A DNA stretch of 34,927 bases from Candidatus Harrisonbacteria bacterium (GCA_016867415.1 VGJO01000004.1:1-34927), one strand, 5' to 3'. Numbered from the stretch's first letter, positions 8,750 to 19,850 are shown. Program-made: numbers and translations. The notes: generated by a model from the sequence alone, not told the origin.

Positions 8750-9697
8750 TTAATTTACAACAATCACTTCTTCTTCAAGGGAGATGTCGAAGCGTTGCAA
8801 AGAATCAGATTTGACTGCGGCTATCAATTCCCTCACTTCCCGGCTTGTGGCGGCGCCGGCGTTTATTATAAAGCTGGGATGCTTCGTGGAGATCATAGCA
8901 TCACCCTCGGCGCGTCCTTTGAAACCCGCATGATCAAAAAGGACGGCGGTGGGAAGGACGGGGAAGGGATCATTTTTTTTCTTTTGTAAGAAAAAAGGAT
9001 TTTGCTGATGGGTAGACGGGACTTTTTCCCAGGGGATATTTTTGAAAATACTGCCGATATTTGGATATTCAAGGGGTTGGCGGGTGATGCGGTAGTCGAT
9101 TTTTTCCTGAATGGCTTTTTTCATTTCTTCTTGATTACCAGGGCGGAGACGAAAGATGACTTCGGTGATGATCTCATCGGGTTTCTTTTTATAGATACTG
9201 TCGCGATAGCTGAAGGAGCAGGCGAAATTATCTCGAATAATTTTTTCCTTAGGATCAAGACTGCTCACGCTTACCACTTCATACACAGTATCTTTGCACT
9301 CACCATGAAAGGCGCCAGCATTTCCGCGTACTCCCCCACCAACAGAGCCAGGTAAGCCGCCTGCCCATTCGAGACCAGAGAGAGAATGAGTGGCGCAGTA
9401 ATCGAGAAGAGTAGCAAAAGAAACTCCGGCGGAGACGCGGACAAAAATATCATCATTTATTTTTTTGTGAGAGAGGGTAGTGGAGATATCGCGGATTACG
9501 ACAGCCTTAAGACCTTCATCAGGAAAGAGAATATTCGTACCTCCACCAAGAATAAAAAAAGGGAGAGAAACTTCTTTAGAAAAACTAATCGCAAAAGAAA
9601 GTTCATCGAAACTACCATAGTCTATGAAAAAGCGGGCAGGACCACCGATTTTAAAATGGGAGAAATCTTTGAGAGGAATATATTCGCGGATGGTCAT
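8750..9697 (-). CDS. murB: UDP-N-acetylenolpyruvoylglucosamine reductase
   Basis: FSHFKIGGPARFF, LGGGTNILFPDEG, GLEWAGGLPGSVGGGVRGNAGAFHGE, SFSYRDSIYKKKPDEIITEVIFRL, NIGSIFKN, HPSFIINAGAATSREV. Confidence 0.96.
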   Translation of the reverse strand: MTIREYIPLKDFSHFKIGGPARFFIDYGSFDELSFAISFSKEVSLPFFILGGGTNILFPDEGLKAVVIRDISTTLSHKKINDDIFVRVSAGVSFATLLDYCATHSLSGLEWAGGLPGSVGGGVRGNAGAFHGECKDTVYEVVSVSSLDPKEKIIRDNFACSFSYRDSIYKKKPDEIITEVIFRLRPGNQEEMKKAIQEKIDYRITRQPLEYPNIGSIFKNIPWEKVPSTHQQNPFFLQKKKNDPFPVLPTAVLFDHAGFKGRAEGDAMISTKHPSFIINAGAATSREVRELIAAVKSDSLQRFDISLEEEVIVVN

Positions 9698-9715
9698 AAA
9701 GTGTTTAACGTTTGT

Positions 9716-9829
9716 CTTTTTCGGTTAATTTCGATTTTTTCCCTGTGATTTCTCCTCGCATGCCCAGCTCTTAGAATGCTGCGGCGCCTCCTTGGAAAGA
9801 AAAACGAAATTTCCTCGAAAAATCCTGCG
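9716..9829. repeat. palindromic dispersed repeat, copy B
   Basis: CTTTTTCGGTTAATTTCGATTTTTTCC (27/27 identical to copy D) ... AGAAAAACGAAATTTCCTCGAAAAATCCTGCG (31/32 to copy D). Confidence 0.85.
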
Positions 9830-9870
9830 CTTAGATTAACCGCAGAAAAAATAAATGTAAAAAAGAGGAA

Positions 9871-9995
9871 TTTGAGTAGATTCACTTTCTTAAAAAATAA
9901 ATCTACTCAAACACCCCCGGGAATGTGATTGAGGGAGCCGCGACGGTGACCTCCAAATATTATATGTTTAAAATGAGTGCTCTGTACGCGGCTCC
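9871..9995. repeat. two consecutive perfect inverted repeats in intergenic DNA
   Basis: TTTGAGTAGATT/AATCTACTCAAA (9871-9882/9900-9911) and GGAGCCGCG/CGCGGCTCC (9934-9942/9987-9995). Confidence 0.7.
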
Positions 9996-10154
9996 ATTAG
10001 GAAGTATAGCAGAAAAATTTTTTGAAATGGGGATAGCTCTGCCATGTACAGATAAAAAGATTATTTTTTATCTATTTAGTATGCAAATACTTTGATTACA
10101 AGGCATTCTTGGTTGCATTTTTTATCAAAATCGGTACAATAATATGGCTATATT

Positions 10155-10229
10155 GCAGCCGTGGTGTAGCCTGGTTAACATGTCTCCCTGTCACGGAGAA
10201 GATCGCCGGTTCGAATCCGGTCGGCTGCG
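10155..10229 (+). tRNA. tRNA-Asp(GTC)
   Basis: GCAGCCG...CGGCTGC acceptor, anticodon loop CTGTCAC, T-arm CCGGTTCGAATCCGG; CCA not encoded. Confidence 0.95.
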
Positions 10230-10262
10230 CCCTGAACCAGACGAAGTTTTTATACAACTAAC

Positions 10263-10555
10263 TTGTTTATAGATTTTTTTAAAAAATATAGGCGGGAGAT
10301 TGCGGGGTTTGTGGGGTTATTTATTATTGCAGCTCTCGTTGAATGGTGACTGGGGCGATCGGCTTTGGGGCCGGATGGACGGTTTGGATTATGGGATGGA
10401 AATATCTGGGGTAATGAGAGCTCACAGCGAGTGGCGGACACATATTCTTTTTCTCATATTATTCACGGAATTCTTTCTTTGCGGGTCTATGGCTTTTTAG
10501 ACGGTGGATCCCAAGGGAATATTGGTTTTTGATTGCGACGGTGATTGAGGCGGCT
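10263..10555 (+). pseudogene. DUF2585-like membrane protein, multiply disrupted
   Basis: LFIDFFKKYRREIAGFVGLFIIAALVEW*LGRSALGPDGRFGLWDGNIWGNESSQRVADTYSFSHIIHGI / frame change / FFAGLWLFRRWIPREYWFLIATVIEAA*. Confidence 0.65.
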
Positions 10556-10650
10556 TAGAGGCCGGAATGACGATGAAAGAGAATTATGAGTACATAATTC
10601 TTACGTCGCCTGCGACCCTTGAAAAGTATCTATACTTTTTAATGCCGTAT

Positions 10651-11217
10651 TTAAATTAAACCAAAGGATTTGTAGGCTTGGGTCATGACGTAGATGGCCT
10701 CGTCGGCTTCGTCGCGGGAGAGCTCGTAGGTCTCCTCTTTCTTTACCTTTTTGGAGAGGGCGGCAGCATGGAGGAGCTCGCCATGATAGACGCCAAGGCG
10801 CTCCGGGTCGAGATTACTCAAGCGTTCGTCGGTAGTCTTCCCTGGGACACTATCTATCTTCATGAGCTCATCTAAAAGATCAAGAGAATCTTTGACCGCG
10901 GCAGACCAATTTTCGGGTTTGCTGGATTTGATATTTTTCATAATGCCTTTGTAGACAAGAATATTTTTATGATGGGCGAGGTCACCAATCATAAATTTAT
11001 CCATATATTCCTCAAGCTTGAAATTAAAATATCGGGAGACAAAAATGATGCGGATAATTAGAAAAAAGAAAAAAAGAGAAATAATAAAAGAAACGATTTT
11101 TATTATGGGAAGATTGGCGATAAACCAGGTATAGGGACCGGGGAAAAATTTGAGCGATAAAGCGGCGGCTCTATCAGGAATCAGGAGAAGAAAATCAATT
11201 ATTCGAAAGGCGTTCAT
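10651..11217 (-). CDS. hypothetical membrane-anchored protein
   Basis: 188 aa with TM segment IVSFIISLFFFFLIIRIIFVSRYFNFKLEEYM; overlaps gatA end. Confidence 0.65.
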   Translation of the reverse strand: MNAFRIIDFLLLIPDRAAALSLKFFPGPYTWFIANLPIIKIVSFIISLFFFFLIIRIIFVSRYFNFKLEEYMDKFMIGDLAHHKNILVYKGIMKNIKSSKPENWSAAVKDSLDLLDELMKIDSVPGKTTDERLSNLDPERLGVYHGELLHAAALSKKVKKEETYELSRDEADEAIYVMTQAYKSFGLI

Positions 11218-12616
11218 AGTAATAGCCGAGGCCTAAGATATCGGCTTCTTTGAAATGACGGCCGATGAGTTGAAAACCGGGAGGGATGGAGATCGCCGGG
11301 AGGCCGACGAGGTTTGCCGGGATAGTCATGATATCGGCGAAATAGAGTTCCATCGGGTCCTCAACTTTTTTACCCAGCGGGAAAGGTGGAATGGGAGAGG
11401 TGGGCGTGAGAATGACATCGACTTCCTCATAAGCCCGGGCAAAATCATCGGCGATCAAGGAGCGGACTTTTTGTGCTTTTTCATAGTAGGCATCATAGTA
11501 GCCCGAGGAGAGCACGAAGGCGCCGAGAATGAGACGGCGCTTAATTTCTTTACCAAAACCAAGCGAACGATTTTTCTCATAGCAGTCGAGGAGATTTTTC
11601 ACATCATCATCAAGGAGCGGGGCGTAGCGGAGGCCGTCGAAACGGGAAAGGTTTGCCGAAAGCTCGGCCGGCATGATGATATAGTAGCATGAGATAGCAT
11701 ACTTCACGTGGGGAAGAGAGATGGATTTGGTGCGAATGCCAAGGGATTTGATATTTTTTACTACCTCAGTCATTTGCGACTGAATGTCAGGATGAATATC
11801 GGCGCCAGCAAACTCAGCAGGCAGGCCGACGACGAGCTCTTTGACTCGTTCAAGTTTTGGCCGATAGAGATCATCACCATAGAAGGTCTCGCGAGAAGTG
11901 GAATCTTTTGAGTCAACTCCCGCAATGCTTTTAAAAAGAATACCGGCATCCTCGACGGTCTTCGTGAGCGGGCCAATGCAATCAAGAGAGGAGCCAAGAG
12001 CGATGAGGCCAGAACGAGAGACGGCGCCGTAGGTGGGCTTCAAGCCCACAACTTCGCAAAAAGCAGCGGGTTGGCGGATGGAGCCGCCAGTGTCGGAGCC
12101 AAGAGCGGCGAGGCAAAGATTAGCCGCAACTGCAGCGGCAGATCCGCCGGAACTACCACCGGGGACGAGAGAAGTATTGTGCGGGTTGCGCGTCTTTTTA
12201 TACGCCGAGGATTCGGTGGTGGAGCCGCAGGCAAACTCATCGAGGTTGGTCTTACCGAGAAAGATAGCGCCTTCGGAGCGGAGTTTTTTTATTACCGCCG
12301 CGTCGTAACTCGCTTTGTAGCCTTCGAGGACTTTGGAAGCGGCGGTCGTAGGCGTGTTTTTTACTAGGATATTGTCTTTAATCGCGAGCGGGGCGGCGGA
12401 GAGAAGATCGAGACGCTCCCCTCTTTTTATCCTAAGGTCAGCTTCATCGGCAGAAAGAAGGGCGGCTTCCTTATCAAGGGAAAGGTAGGCGCCGATTTTG
12501 TCATCGTGCTTATCAATTTCTTTAAAATATGATTCGACCACTTCGCGGGCTTTGAACTCGCGATTAATGAGGCCATCGTGAAATTTTTTGAGGGTGAGCT
12601 TAGGAAGAGGAACCAT
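11195..12616 (-). CDS. gatA: aspartyl/glutamyl-tRNA amidotransferase subunit A
   Basis: AIKDNILVKNTPTTAASKVLEGY, LVPGGSSGGSAAAVAANLCLAALGSDTGGSIRQPAAFC amidase signature. Confidence 0.97.
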   Translation of the reverse strand: MVPLPKLTLKKFHDGLINREFKAREVVESYFKEIDKHDDKIGAYLSLDKEAALLSADEADLRIKRGERLDLLSAAPLAIKDNILVKNTPTTAASKVLEGYKASYDAAVIKKLRSEGAIFLGKTNLDEFACGSTTESSAYKKTRNPHNTSLVPGGSSGGSAAAVAANLCLAALGSDTGGSIRQPAAFCEVVGLKPTYGAVSRSGLIALGSSLDCIGPLTKTVEDAGILFKSIAGVDSKDSTSRETFYGDDLYRPKLERVKELVVGLPAEFAGADIHPDIQSQMTEVVKNIKSLGIRTKSISLPHVKYAISCYYIIMPAELSANLSRFDGLRYAPLLDDDVKNLLDCYEKNRSLGFGKEIKRRLILGAFVLSSGYYDAYYEKAQKVRSLIADDFARAYEEVDVILTPTSPIPPFPLGKKVEDPMELYFADIMTIPANLVGLPAISIPPGFQLIGRHFKEADILGLGYYYERLSNN

Positions 12617-12619
12617 AGA

Positions 12620-12940
12620 TTATTCAAACACTTTAGGTACTTTAATATAGCCTTTTTCGGCGCGAGGGAAGGCATCGCGAACTGCAGCGGAGTCGGCGCG
12701 GCTTTCGGAGGGAGAGATGGCGGGCATATCTTCGCGAAAAACGTTTTCGGCCTCGACACCACTTACTTTTATTTTTATTCCGTCGGTGTTGAGCTCATTT
12801 AATTCATTAAAGTAGCCTAAAATAGCTTCAAGATCTCGCTCGAGGACTTCGGCTTCTTTTTCTTTGAGGGTAATGCGGGTGAGAGAAGCCAGCTTTTTGA
12901 TCGCTGATTTATTGATGATTATCTCTTGCTTTTTTGCCAT
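12620..12940 (-). CDS. gatC: aspartyl/glutamyl-tRNA amidotransferase subunit C
   Basis: KLASLTRITLKEKEAEVLERDLEAILGYFNELNELNTDG...FREDMP; immediately upstream of gatA. Confidence 0.9.
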   Translation of the reverse strand: MAKKQEIIINKSAIKKLASLTRITLKEKEAEVLERDLEAILGYFNELNELNTDGIKIKVSGVEAENVFREDMPAISPSESRADSAAVRDAFPRAEKGYIKVPKVFE

Positions 12941-13135
12941 TTGTTATCGGTATATTAATAAAAAATGAGTGTAATAGCAAAAAGGGAGATTCCTTAAGAG
13001 TGTAGCGTTTGATGAGGTCAAGGTCGTCTTTTCTCAGTACTAAATATGGGTATATATATAATGCTACTATTTTTAAAGAAAAGAGGCTCATCCCGATGGT
13101 AGGCCTACGGTCTTTTAATTTATTAGAAAGAGTTA

Positions 13136-13531
13136 TTATCGGACTTTGGAGCCGGGGGTGGCGGAGGGGCACTCGAGGATGGCGACCGCGCCTTCCATGG
13201 TGTCCGTTGCGAGGACCATGCCCCAGGACTCTTCGCCCATCATCTTGCGGGGAGCAAGATTGACTATAGCGACCACATTTTTACCAAGGAGGGAGTCGGG
13301 AGTGTACCACTTTTTGATGCCAGAGAAGATGACTCGGTCGCCGAGACCGCCGGCTTCTTTCGCGCCAAAATCAACTAAGAGACGAAGGAGCTTTTCCGAA
13401 CCCTCAACTTCTTTACACTCCTTCACTCGGCCGATGCGGAGATCAGAGAGGAGGAATTGATCGATGGTGATGGTGGGGATTTCGGGCTTTTTTTCTTCGG
13501 CTACCGGATTAATTTCTTTTACTTCATCCAT
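13136..13531 (-). CDS. stand-alone tRNA-binding (MetRS C-terminal/Trbp111-like) OB-fold protein
   Basis: ITIDQFLLSDLRIGRVKECKEVEGSEKLLRLLVDFG...FSGIKKWYTPDSLLGKNVVAIVNLAPRKMMGEESWGMVLA. Confidence 0.88.
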   Translation of the reverse strand: MDEVKEINPVAEEKKPEIPTITIDQFLLSDLRIGRVKECKEVEGSEKLLRLLVDFGAKEAGGLGDRVIFSGIKKWYTPDSLLGKNVVAIVNLAPRKMMGEESWGMVLATDTMEGAVAILECPSATPGSKVR

Positions 13532-13650
13532 ACGTTTAGTGCTTGCTATTATCTAGTTTATTCAGTATTTTGTAAAGGCACGTTGAGAATGATTTTCACT
13601 CCTTTTTATGAAAGTGAGGTAAAAATGCTCATTCTGATTAATCAACAATG

Positions 13651-13685
13651 TCCCGCCTTCGTGAGTACACTATGGCGAGGTAAAA
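13651..13685. repeat. 35-nt dispersed repeat, shared with 1194-1228
   Basis: TCCCGCCTTCGTGAGT[G/A]CACTATGGCGAGG[C/T]AAAA, 33/35 identity between the two sites. Confidence 0.75.
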
Positions 13686-13690
13686 CAAGT

Positions 13691-15742
<2,052 letters not shown>

Positions 15743-15783
15743 TTATTATAGCAGAAAAAAGGGAATTTTAGTAGGGATTTTAA

Positions 15784-15827
15784 TAAAAAAACCGGCAAGG
15801 GGCGCGAGGCGCGCCACACATGCCGGT
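15784..15827 (-). terminator. rho-independent terminator of the minor pseudopilin operon
   Basis: Minus strand ACCGGCA...nested CGCGCC...TGCCGGT followed by TTTTTTT. Confidence 0.85.
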
Positions 15828-15902
15828 GATTTTTGAAAGAGACAGATTTATTCGTACTCTTCCACGATATCCTTTATTACTTGGCCCATGATTTATTGTA
15901 TT

Positions 15903-16463
15903 TTAAATGGTTTTGAAGAAAATTTCGAAGGAGCGGTTGATGGCGCGGGGGCAGGAGCGGGTGGAAATGGCCTTGGTGAACGGGCCAGAACAGCCGACGG
16001 AACGAAGCTCGATATCCCCTCCTTCGGTCAGGATTTGGGTCTTGAGACTCACAGGTATAGTAAAACTAGGATCGGGAATAGTGTCGTCTTTAAGAAGCTT
16101 ATAAAGCTCAAACTCAATACCGGCGTCGGCGGCGTAGAGGGCTTGGAGGGATTGGCCGATGTTGGTCGCACTGCGGATTTGGTTGCGCATAAGAATACCA
16201 GCGATCATAGTGGCGGAAAGGATAGTTGATGAGACGATGAGGACCGTTAGCAACATCACCTGGCCGCGCGCTCGTACTTTTGGCTCGCTGACCTTTTCTA
16301 GCTTTTTTACTATTGCTTGTGGAGGCTCCTTTTCGATTTTTTTCTTGCGCTCGGCGCTCACATACCCTTTTAATGTATGCTCCGCTCCGTACTCAGAAAG
16401 AAAATCAAAAAATCCTCCAAAATTACTTTGCTCACGTTTTTTAGATCGAAGAAATAAGAACAT
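15903..16463 (-). CDS. PilX-like pilus assembly protein with long N-terminal extension
   Basis: RGQVMLLTVLIVSSTILSATMIAGILMRNQIRSATNIGQSLQALYAADAGIEFELYKL resembles PilX/minor pilin helix; last gene in minor pilin operon. Confidence 0.6.
   Translation of the reverse strand: MFLFLRSKKREQSNFGGFFDFLSEYGAEHTLKGYVSAERKKKIEKEPPQAIVKKLEKVSEPKVRARGQVMLLTVLIVSSTILSATMIAGILMRNQIRSATNIGQSLQALYAADAGIEFELYKLLKDDTIPDPSFTIPVSLKTQILTEGGDIELRSVGCSGPFTKAISTRSCPRAINRSFEIFFKTI
16315..16430. repeat. palindromic dispersed repeat, copy C (inside coding region)
   Basis: CTTTTCGATTTTTTTCTTGCGCTCGGCGCTCACATACCCTTTTAATGTATGCTCCGCTCCGTACTCAGAAAGAAAATCAAAAAATCC aligned to copy D. Confidence 0.7.
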
Positions 16464-16493
16464 TTTTTAGGAAAATTTATTCATTTTTTATTT

Positions 16494-17147
16494 TTAGCTA
16501 TCAAGTTGGCGGGAGCTTACCGTGGTTTGCATGTGGGTCTCGATGGAGCTGATGCGGCTGTCACGGGCGGAGATGGAGATGAGGATTGTGACGCGGGATG
16601 ATTTACCATCGCGAGGCTCTTCTCCTTGGAGAAGGAATTGGAGCTTTTTCACCTCGACATTACTACTCGTCATCGCTTCGCCATTTCTTTCTATCCTGCC
16701 GGTCTCGGGATCAAAGCGATAGGTAATATCGCCAGAACGAGTGGAGGAGAAATGAAGCTCTTTACCATCGACAGCGGTAGTAAAATCACTACCAATACGA
16801 ATCTCGCGAGACATAGTTTCGATGGCGCCACTCACACTATCATTTGCGCCCATTAAAGCGACGATCGCGCGCTCGGTACGGAGAGATTGGACAAAGATAG
16901 AAGCGGCGGTGCCGATGACTACTAGAAATAAACTAGTAGCAACCATTAATTCGATAAGAGTGAACCCGGCTAGAGCTTGTCTTTTTCGGTTAATTTCGAT
17001 TTTTTCCTTGCGCTGCGTGCTCACAGACTTGGCTCCAGTATGCTCCGCTCGCTGCTCAGAAAGAAAATCGAAATTTCCTCGAAAAATCCTGCGTTTGGCG
17101 ACGCTCAATAATTGAAAGAGAGAGTTTTTTTGGAAATTTTTTTTCAT
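16494..17147 (-). CDS. prepilin-type N-terminal methylation protein (PilW/GspJ-like) with unusually long leader
   Basis: ALAGFTLIELMVATSLFLVVIGTAASIFVQSLR preceded by ~57 residues; DFLSEQRAEHTGAKSVSTQRKEKIEINRKRQ encoded by repeat copy D. Confidence 0.85.
   Translation of the reverse strand: MKKNFQKNSLFQLLSVAKRRIFRGNFDFLSEQRAEHTGAKSVSTQRKEKIEINRKRQALAGFTLIELMVATSLFLVVIGTAASIFVQSLRTERAIVALMGANDSVSGAIETMSREIRIGSDFTTAVDGKELHFSSTRSGDITYRFDPETGRIERNGEAMTSSNVEVKKLQFLLQGEEPRDGKSSRVTILISISARDSRISSIETHMQTTVSSRQLDS
16981..17093. repeat. palindromic dispersed repeat, copy D (inside coding region)
   Basis: 12-bp perfect arms AATTTCGATTTT (16992-17003) / AAAATCGAAATT (17064-17075) enclosing a 60-nt variable core. 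Confidence 0.85.
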
Positions 17148-17159
17148 AATGACAATTAG

Positions 17160-17636
17160 TTACCGCCAGTCATAAAAGATGTCTTCTAAGTTTACTTCGA
17201 AGCTGCCGCCGCCTCGAGTGGTATAACGGACGATGGAATTCACCCGGAGGGAGTAATTGGCTACAAGGTCGAGTTTGATCTCCCGGATCATTTTAGTGGG
17301 CTCGCCGCGATCGTAGGAGTAGATACCGGTTTCTTTATTAAGGAGGAGGGAGTCGGAGCGGAGAGAGAGGAGTGAATCGCTTTTATAATCAACAGAGTAG
17401 GAGCCGCTTCCGAGATTTGCATTAAAAGCCCGGCCCTCGATGACATTTTTATCTATAATATTTTTTACTACTTCAATCCCCTCTTCGGCGAGGAAGCTTG
17501 CGATATATCGATCGGAAACAACTCTATTAAGAGATAAAGAGTTTGAAAGAAGGGAAAAGATACCAAATAAACCAATCATAATTATTGAAATGGCGACGAG
17601 AGATTCTACCAGTATATAACCCTTTTTTGTGTTCAT
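17160..17636 (-). CDS. PilV-like prepilin N-terminal methylation protein
   Basis: MNTKKGYILVESLVAISIIMIGLFGIFSLLSNSLSLNRVV; in pseudopilin operon. Confidence 0.8.
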   Translation of the reverse strand: MNTKKGYILVESLVAISIIMIGLFGIFSLLSNSLSLNRVVSDRYIASFLAEEGIEVVKNIIDKNVIEGRAFNANLGSGSYSVDYKSDSLLSLRSDSLLLNKETGIYSYDRGEPTKMIREIKLDLVANYSLRVNSIVRYTTRGGGSFEVNLEDIFYDWR

Positions 17637-18157
17637 AGAGTAAGTTCACCGCGACTGTTGAGCGGAAGAGTGAAAGTGATAGCGGGATCGGAGGCATCCT
17701 GCAGGATAATAGAACTACTTTCTGGAGCTTCACCGCCGTCTATATAGATATCGGGCGTGGGGGGTTCAAAAAAAATATTGGAAATAGAATCAGCGGCGAG
17801 ACGGAAGCGGCCACGGAGTGTGTAGGAATAGGAAGCGATCTTTTCTTCGCTACTGTCACCAGAGTAGCTATGATCGGTGGTCTCGCAGGAGATAGCGAGA
17901 TCGCGGAAGATGAAGAAATTTAGTTCATTAAAGTGGACACCATAACCACAAACAAGCTCTGTATCACTTCCTTCAATGAGAGATCCAAGAGCTAAGTTTC
18001 TCGCAGTAGCAATCGCGGAAATGATTTTTGCTTTTTCTTCAAGAAGGATGATCTGACGCTCACTGGTGCGATTGTAGAGGATGAGAAAACCGGACATTAC
18101 CGAAAGTATTCCGATTACTATCATGCTTTCAATCAGAGTAAATCCTGCTTGATTCAT
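17633..18157 (-). CDS. FimT/GspH-like prepilin N-terminal methylation protein
   Basis: MNQAGFTLIESMIVIGILSVMSGFLILYNRTSERQIILLEEKAKIISAIATARNLAL. Confidence 0.85.
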   Translation of the reverse strand: MNQAGFTLIESMIVIGILSVMSGFLILYNRTSERQIILLEEKAKIISAIATARNLALGSLIEGSDTELVCGYGVHFNELNFFIFRDLAISCETTDHSYSGDSSEEKIASYSYTLRGRFRLAADSISNIFFEPPTPDIYIDGGEAPESSSIILQDASDPAITFTLPLNSRGELTL

Positions 18158-18251
18158 CTTTTTTTAATTTTACCATAATAAATAAGAAGAATAGCTTTTA
18201 TTTTTGCTTTATAAGATAAAAAAAACTATGCTTATAGAACATTTCAAATAT

Positions 18252-19643
18252 ATGCAGAAAGTGCTTTTTTTCAATACAAAAAGCTTGGAGAAGGAAGAGT
18301 TTCGGCCGATTACGGAGGGTGAGGTGGGAATGTATACTTGCGGACCAACGGTCTACGACTATTCACATATTGGAAATATGCGGGCATATGTGACGGCCGA
18401 TATTTTGAAGCGTATTTTGTTGCAGGATTATAAGGTTCGGCATGTGATCAATATCACGGACGTCGGCCATCTTATGACGGATGAGGATAATGGGGAAGAT
18501 AAGATGGAAGTGGCGGCAAAGAGGGAAGGAGTGGATGCCTGGGCACTGTCTAGAAAATTTACGGAGATTTTTTGGAAAGATTTTTCTGATCTAGGATGCT
18601 TACCTCCAGAGGAAAGGCCAAAGGCGACGGACCATATTAGCGAGCAGATCGAACTAATTAAAAAGTTGGAGAAAAAAGGATATACCTATCAGATTGCTGA
18701 CGGAGTGTATTTTGATACGAGGGCATTCCCCCGCTATAAGGATTTTGGCCGATTGCCGAATGAGGAAAAGGGAAAGGCGCGGGTGGAGGAGAATCCAAAA
18801 AAGAGAAATCAGTCCGATTTTGCCTTATGGAAGTTTTCCCAAAAAGAAGAAAAACGGCAAATGGAGTGGGAAAGTCCGTGGGGAGTAGGTTTTCCCGGGT
18901 GGCATATCGAGTGTTCGGCGATGGCGATGAAATATCTAGGCAATCACTTTGATATCCACACAGGCGGCGTGGATCATATCCGTGTACATCACACAAATGA
19001 GATAGCCCAGTCAGAGGCGGCGACGGAGGAGATATTTGTAAATTATTGGGTGCACACGGAATTTCTTCTCGTGGAAGGGAAGAAAATGTCGAAGAGTTTG
19101 GGAAATATCGTCACTCTCTCTGATATTAAGCAAAAAGGCTATTCTTCCGCTGATTTACGAGCTCTTTTTCTTATGACTCACTATCGGACGCAGATGAACT
19201 TTACTTGGGAGGCGCTTTCGGGAGCGAAGGCCGCACTTTCTAGCTTACTCTCTCGGCTTGCAGGAGAGGAGGTGAAGCAGGATGATGAGATAGATATGAA
19301 GACACTGGAGGAATTTTTATCACTTCTAAATGACGATATTAATACTCCACAGGCATTTGCCCATCTTCTCTCTTTTGTGAAAAAGAAAGAGAAAGGAGAA
19401 GGAAGGCTTGCAACGGTGGCAATTATGGGGGAATTTTTGGGATTAGATATTATTACTCTTCTTAACGAACAAAAAAAAGAAAGAGAAGAGGCACCGGAGG
19501 AAGTGATGAAGCTTATTGAAGAACGAGAAGGGCTGCGAAAGAAAAAAGATTGGGGGGCGGCAGATATGATGCGAGAAAAAATTGAGGCGATGGGATATGA
19601 GGTAAGCGATACTGAAGAAGGACCGAGAATTCAGAAAAAATAA
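18252..19643 (+). CDS. cysS: cysteinyl-tRNA synthetase
   Basis: MYTCGPTVYDYSHIGNMRAYVTADILKR, GWHIECSAMAMKYLG, FDIHTGGVDHIRVHHTNEIAQSEA, KMSKSLGN. Confidence 0.97.
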   Translation: MQKVLFFNTKSLEKEEFRPITEGEVGMYTCGPTVYDYSHIGNMRAYVTADILKRILLQDYKVRHVINITDVGHLMTDEDNGEDKMEVAAKREGVDAWALSRKFTEIFWKDFSDLGCLPPEERPKATDHISEQIELIKKLEKKGYTYQIADGVYFDTRAFPRYKDFGRLPNEEKGKARVEENPKKRNQSDFALWKFSQKEEKRQMEWESPWGVGFPGWHIECSAMAMKYLGNHFDIHTGGVDHIRVHHTNEIAQSEAATEEIFVNYWVHTEFLLVEGKKMSKSLGNIVTLSDIKQKGYSSADLRALFLMTHYRTQMNFTWEALSGAKAALSSLLSRLAGEEVKQDDEIDMKTLEEFLSLLNDDINTPQAFAHLLSFVKKKEKGEGRLATVAIMGEFLGLDIITLLNEQKKEREEAPEEVMKLIEEREGLRKKKDWGAADMMREKIEAMGYEVSDTEEGPRIQKK

Positions 19644-19766
19644 AAATGCCGGAGGTAGTCTGGATTTTTATTTTTTTTCTTTCATTGCCAGGGAAGAATT
19701 ACACCCATATTCTGGGTTCATAATATTTATTATTTTACCAAAGACCTCTTTTCTGGGTAATTAAAA

Positions 19767-19794
19767 TTGACAAAATATATAATTGTTATAAAAT
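19767..19794 (+). promoter_or_regulatory. sigma70-like promoter
   Basis: TTGACA - 16 nt - TAAAAT upstream of 19851 ORF. Confidence 0.5.
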
Positions 19795-19850
19795 ATGGAA
19801 ATTAGGTTTATTTAATCCCTCTTTGAAAATATTGAAAGGAAACACTAACT

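Noticed and set aside
3787-10560. Stop-codon recoding (TAG/TGA as Trp or Gly) to explain disrupted genes
   Set aside because: Intact genes in the window end with TAG (tgt, comF, 784-1131 ORF) and TGA (queA, ligA) at the expected family ends, and the decayed genes also carry a frameshift or lack a start.
13009-13263. 84-aa plus-strand ORF
   Set aside because: Overlaps antisense to the tRNA-binding protein gene; repetitive basic/Trp-rich translation not protein-like.
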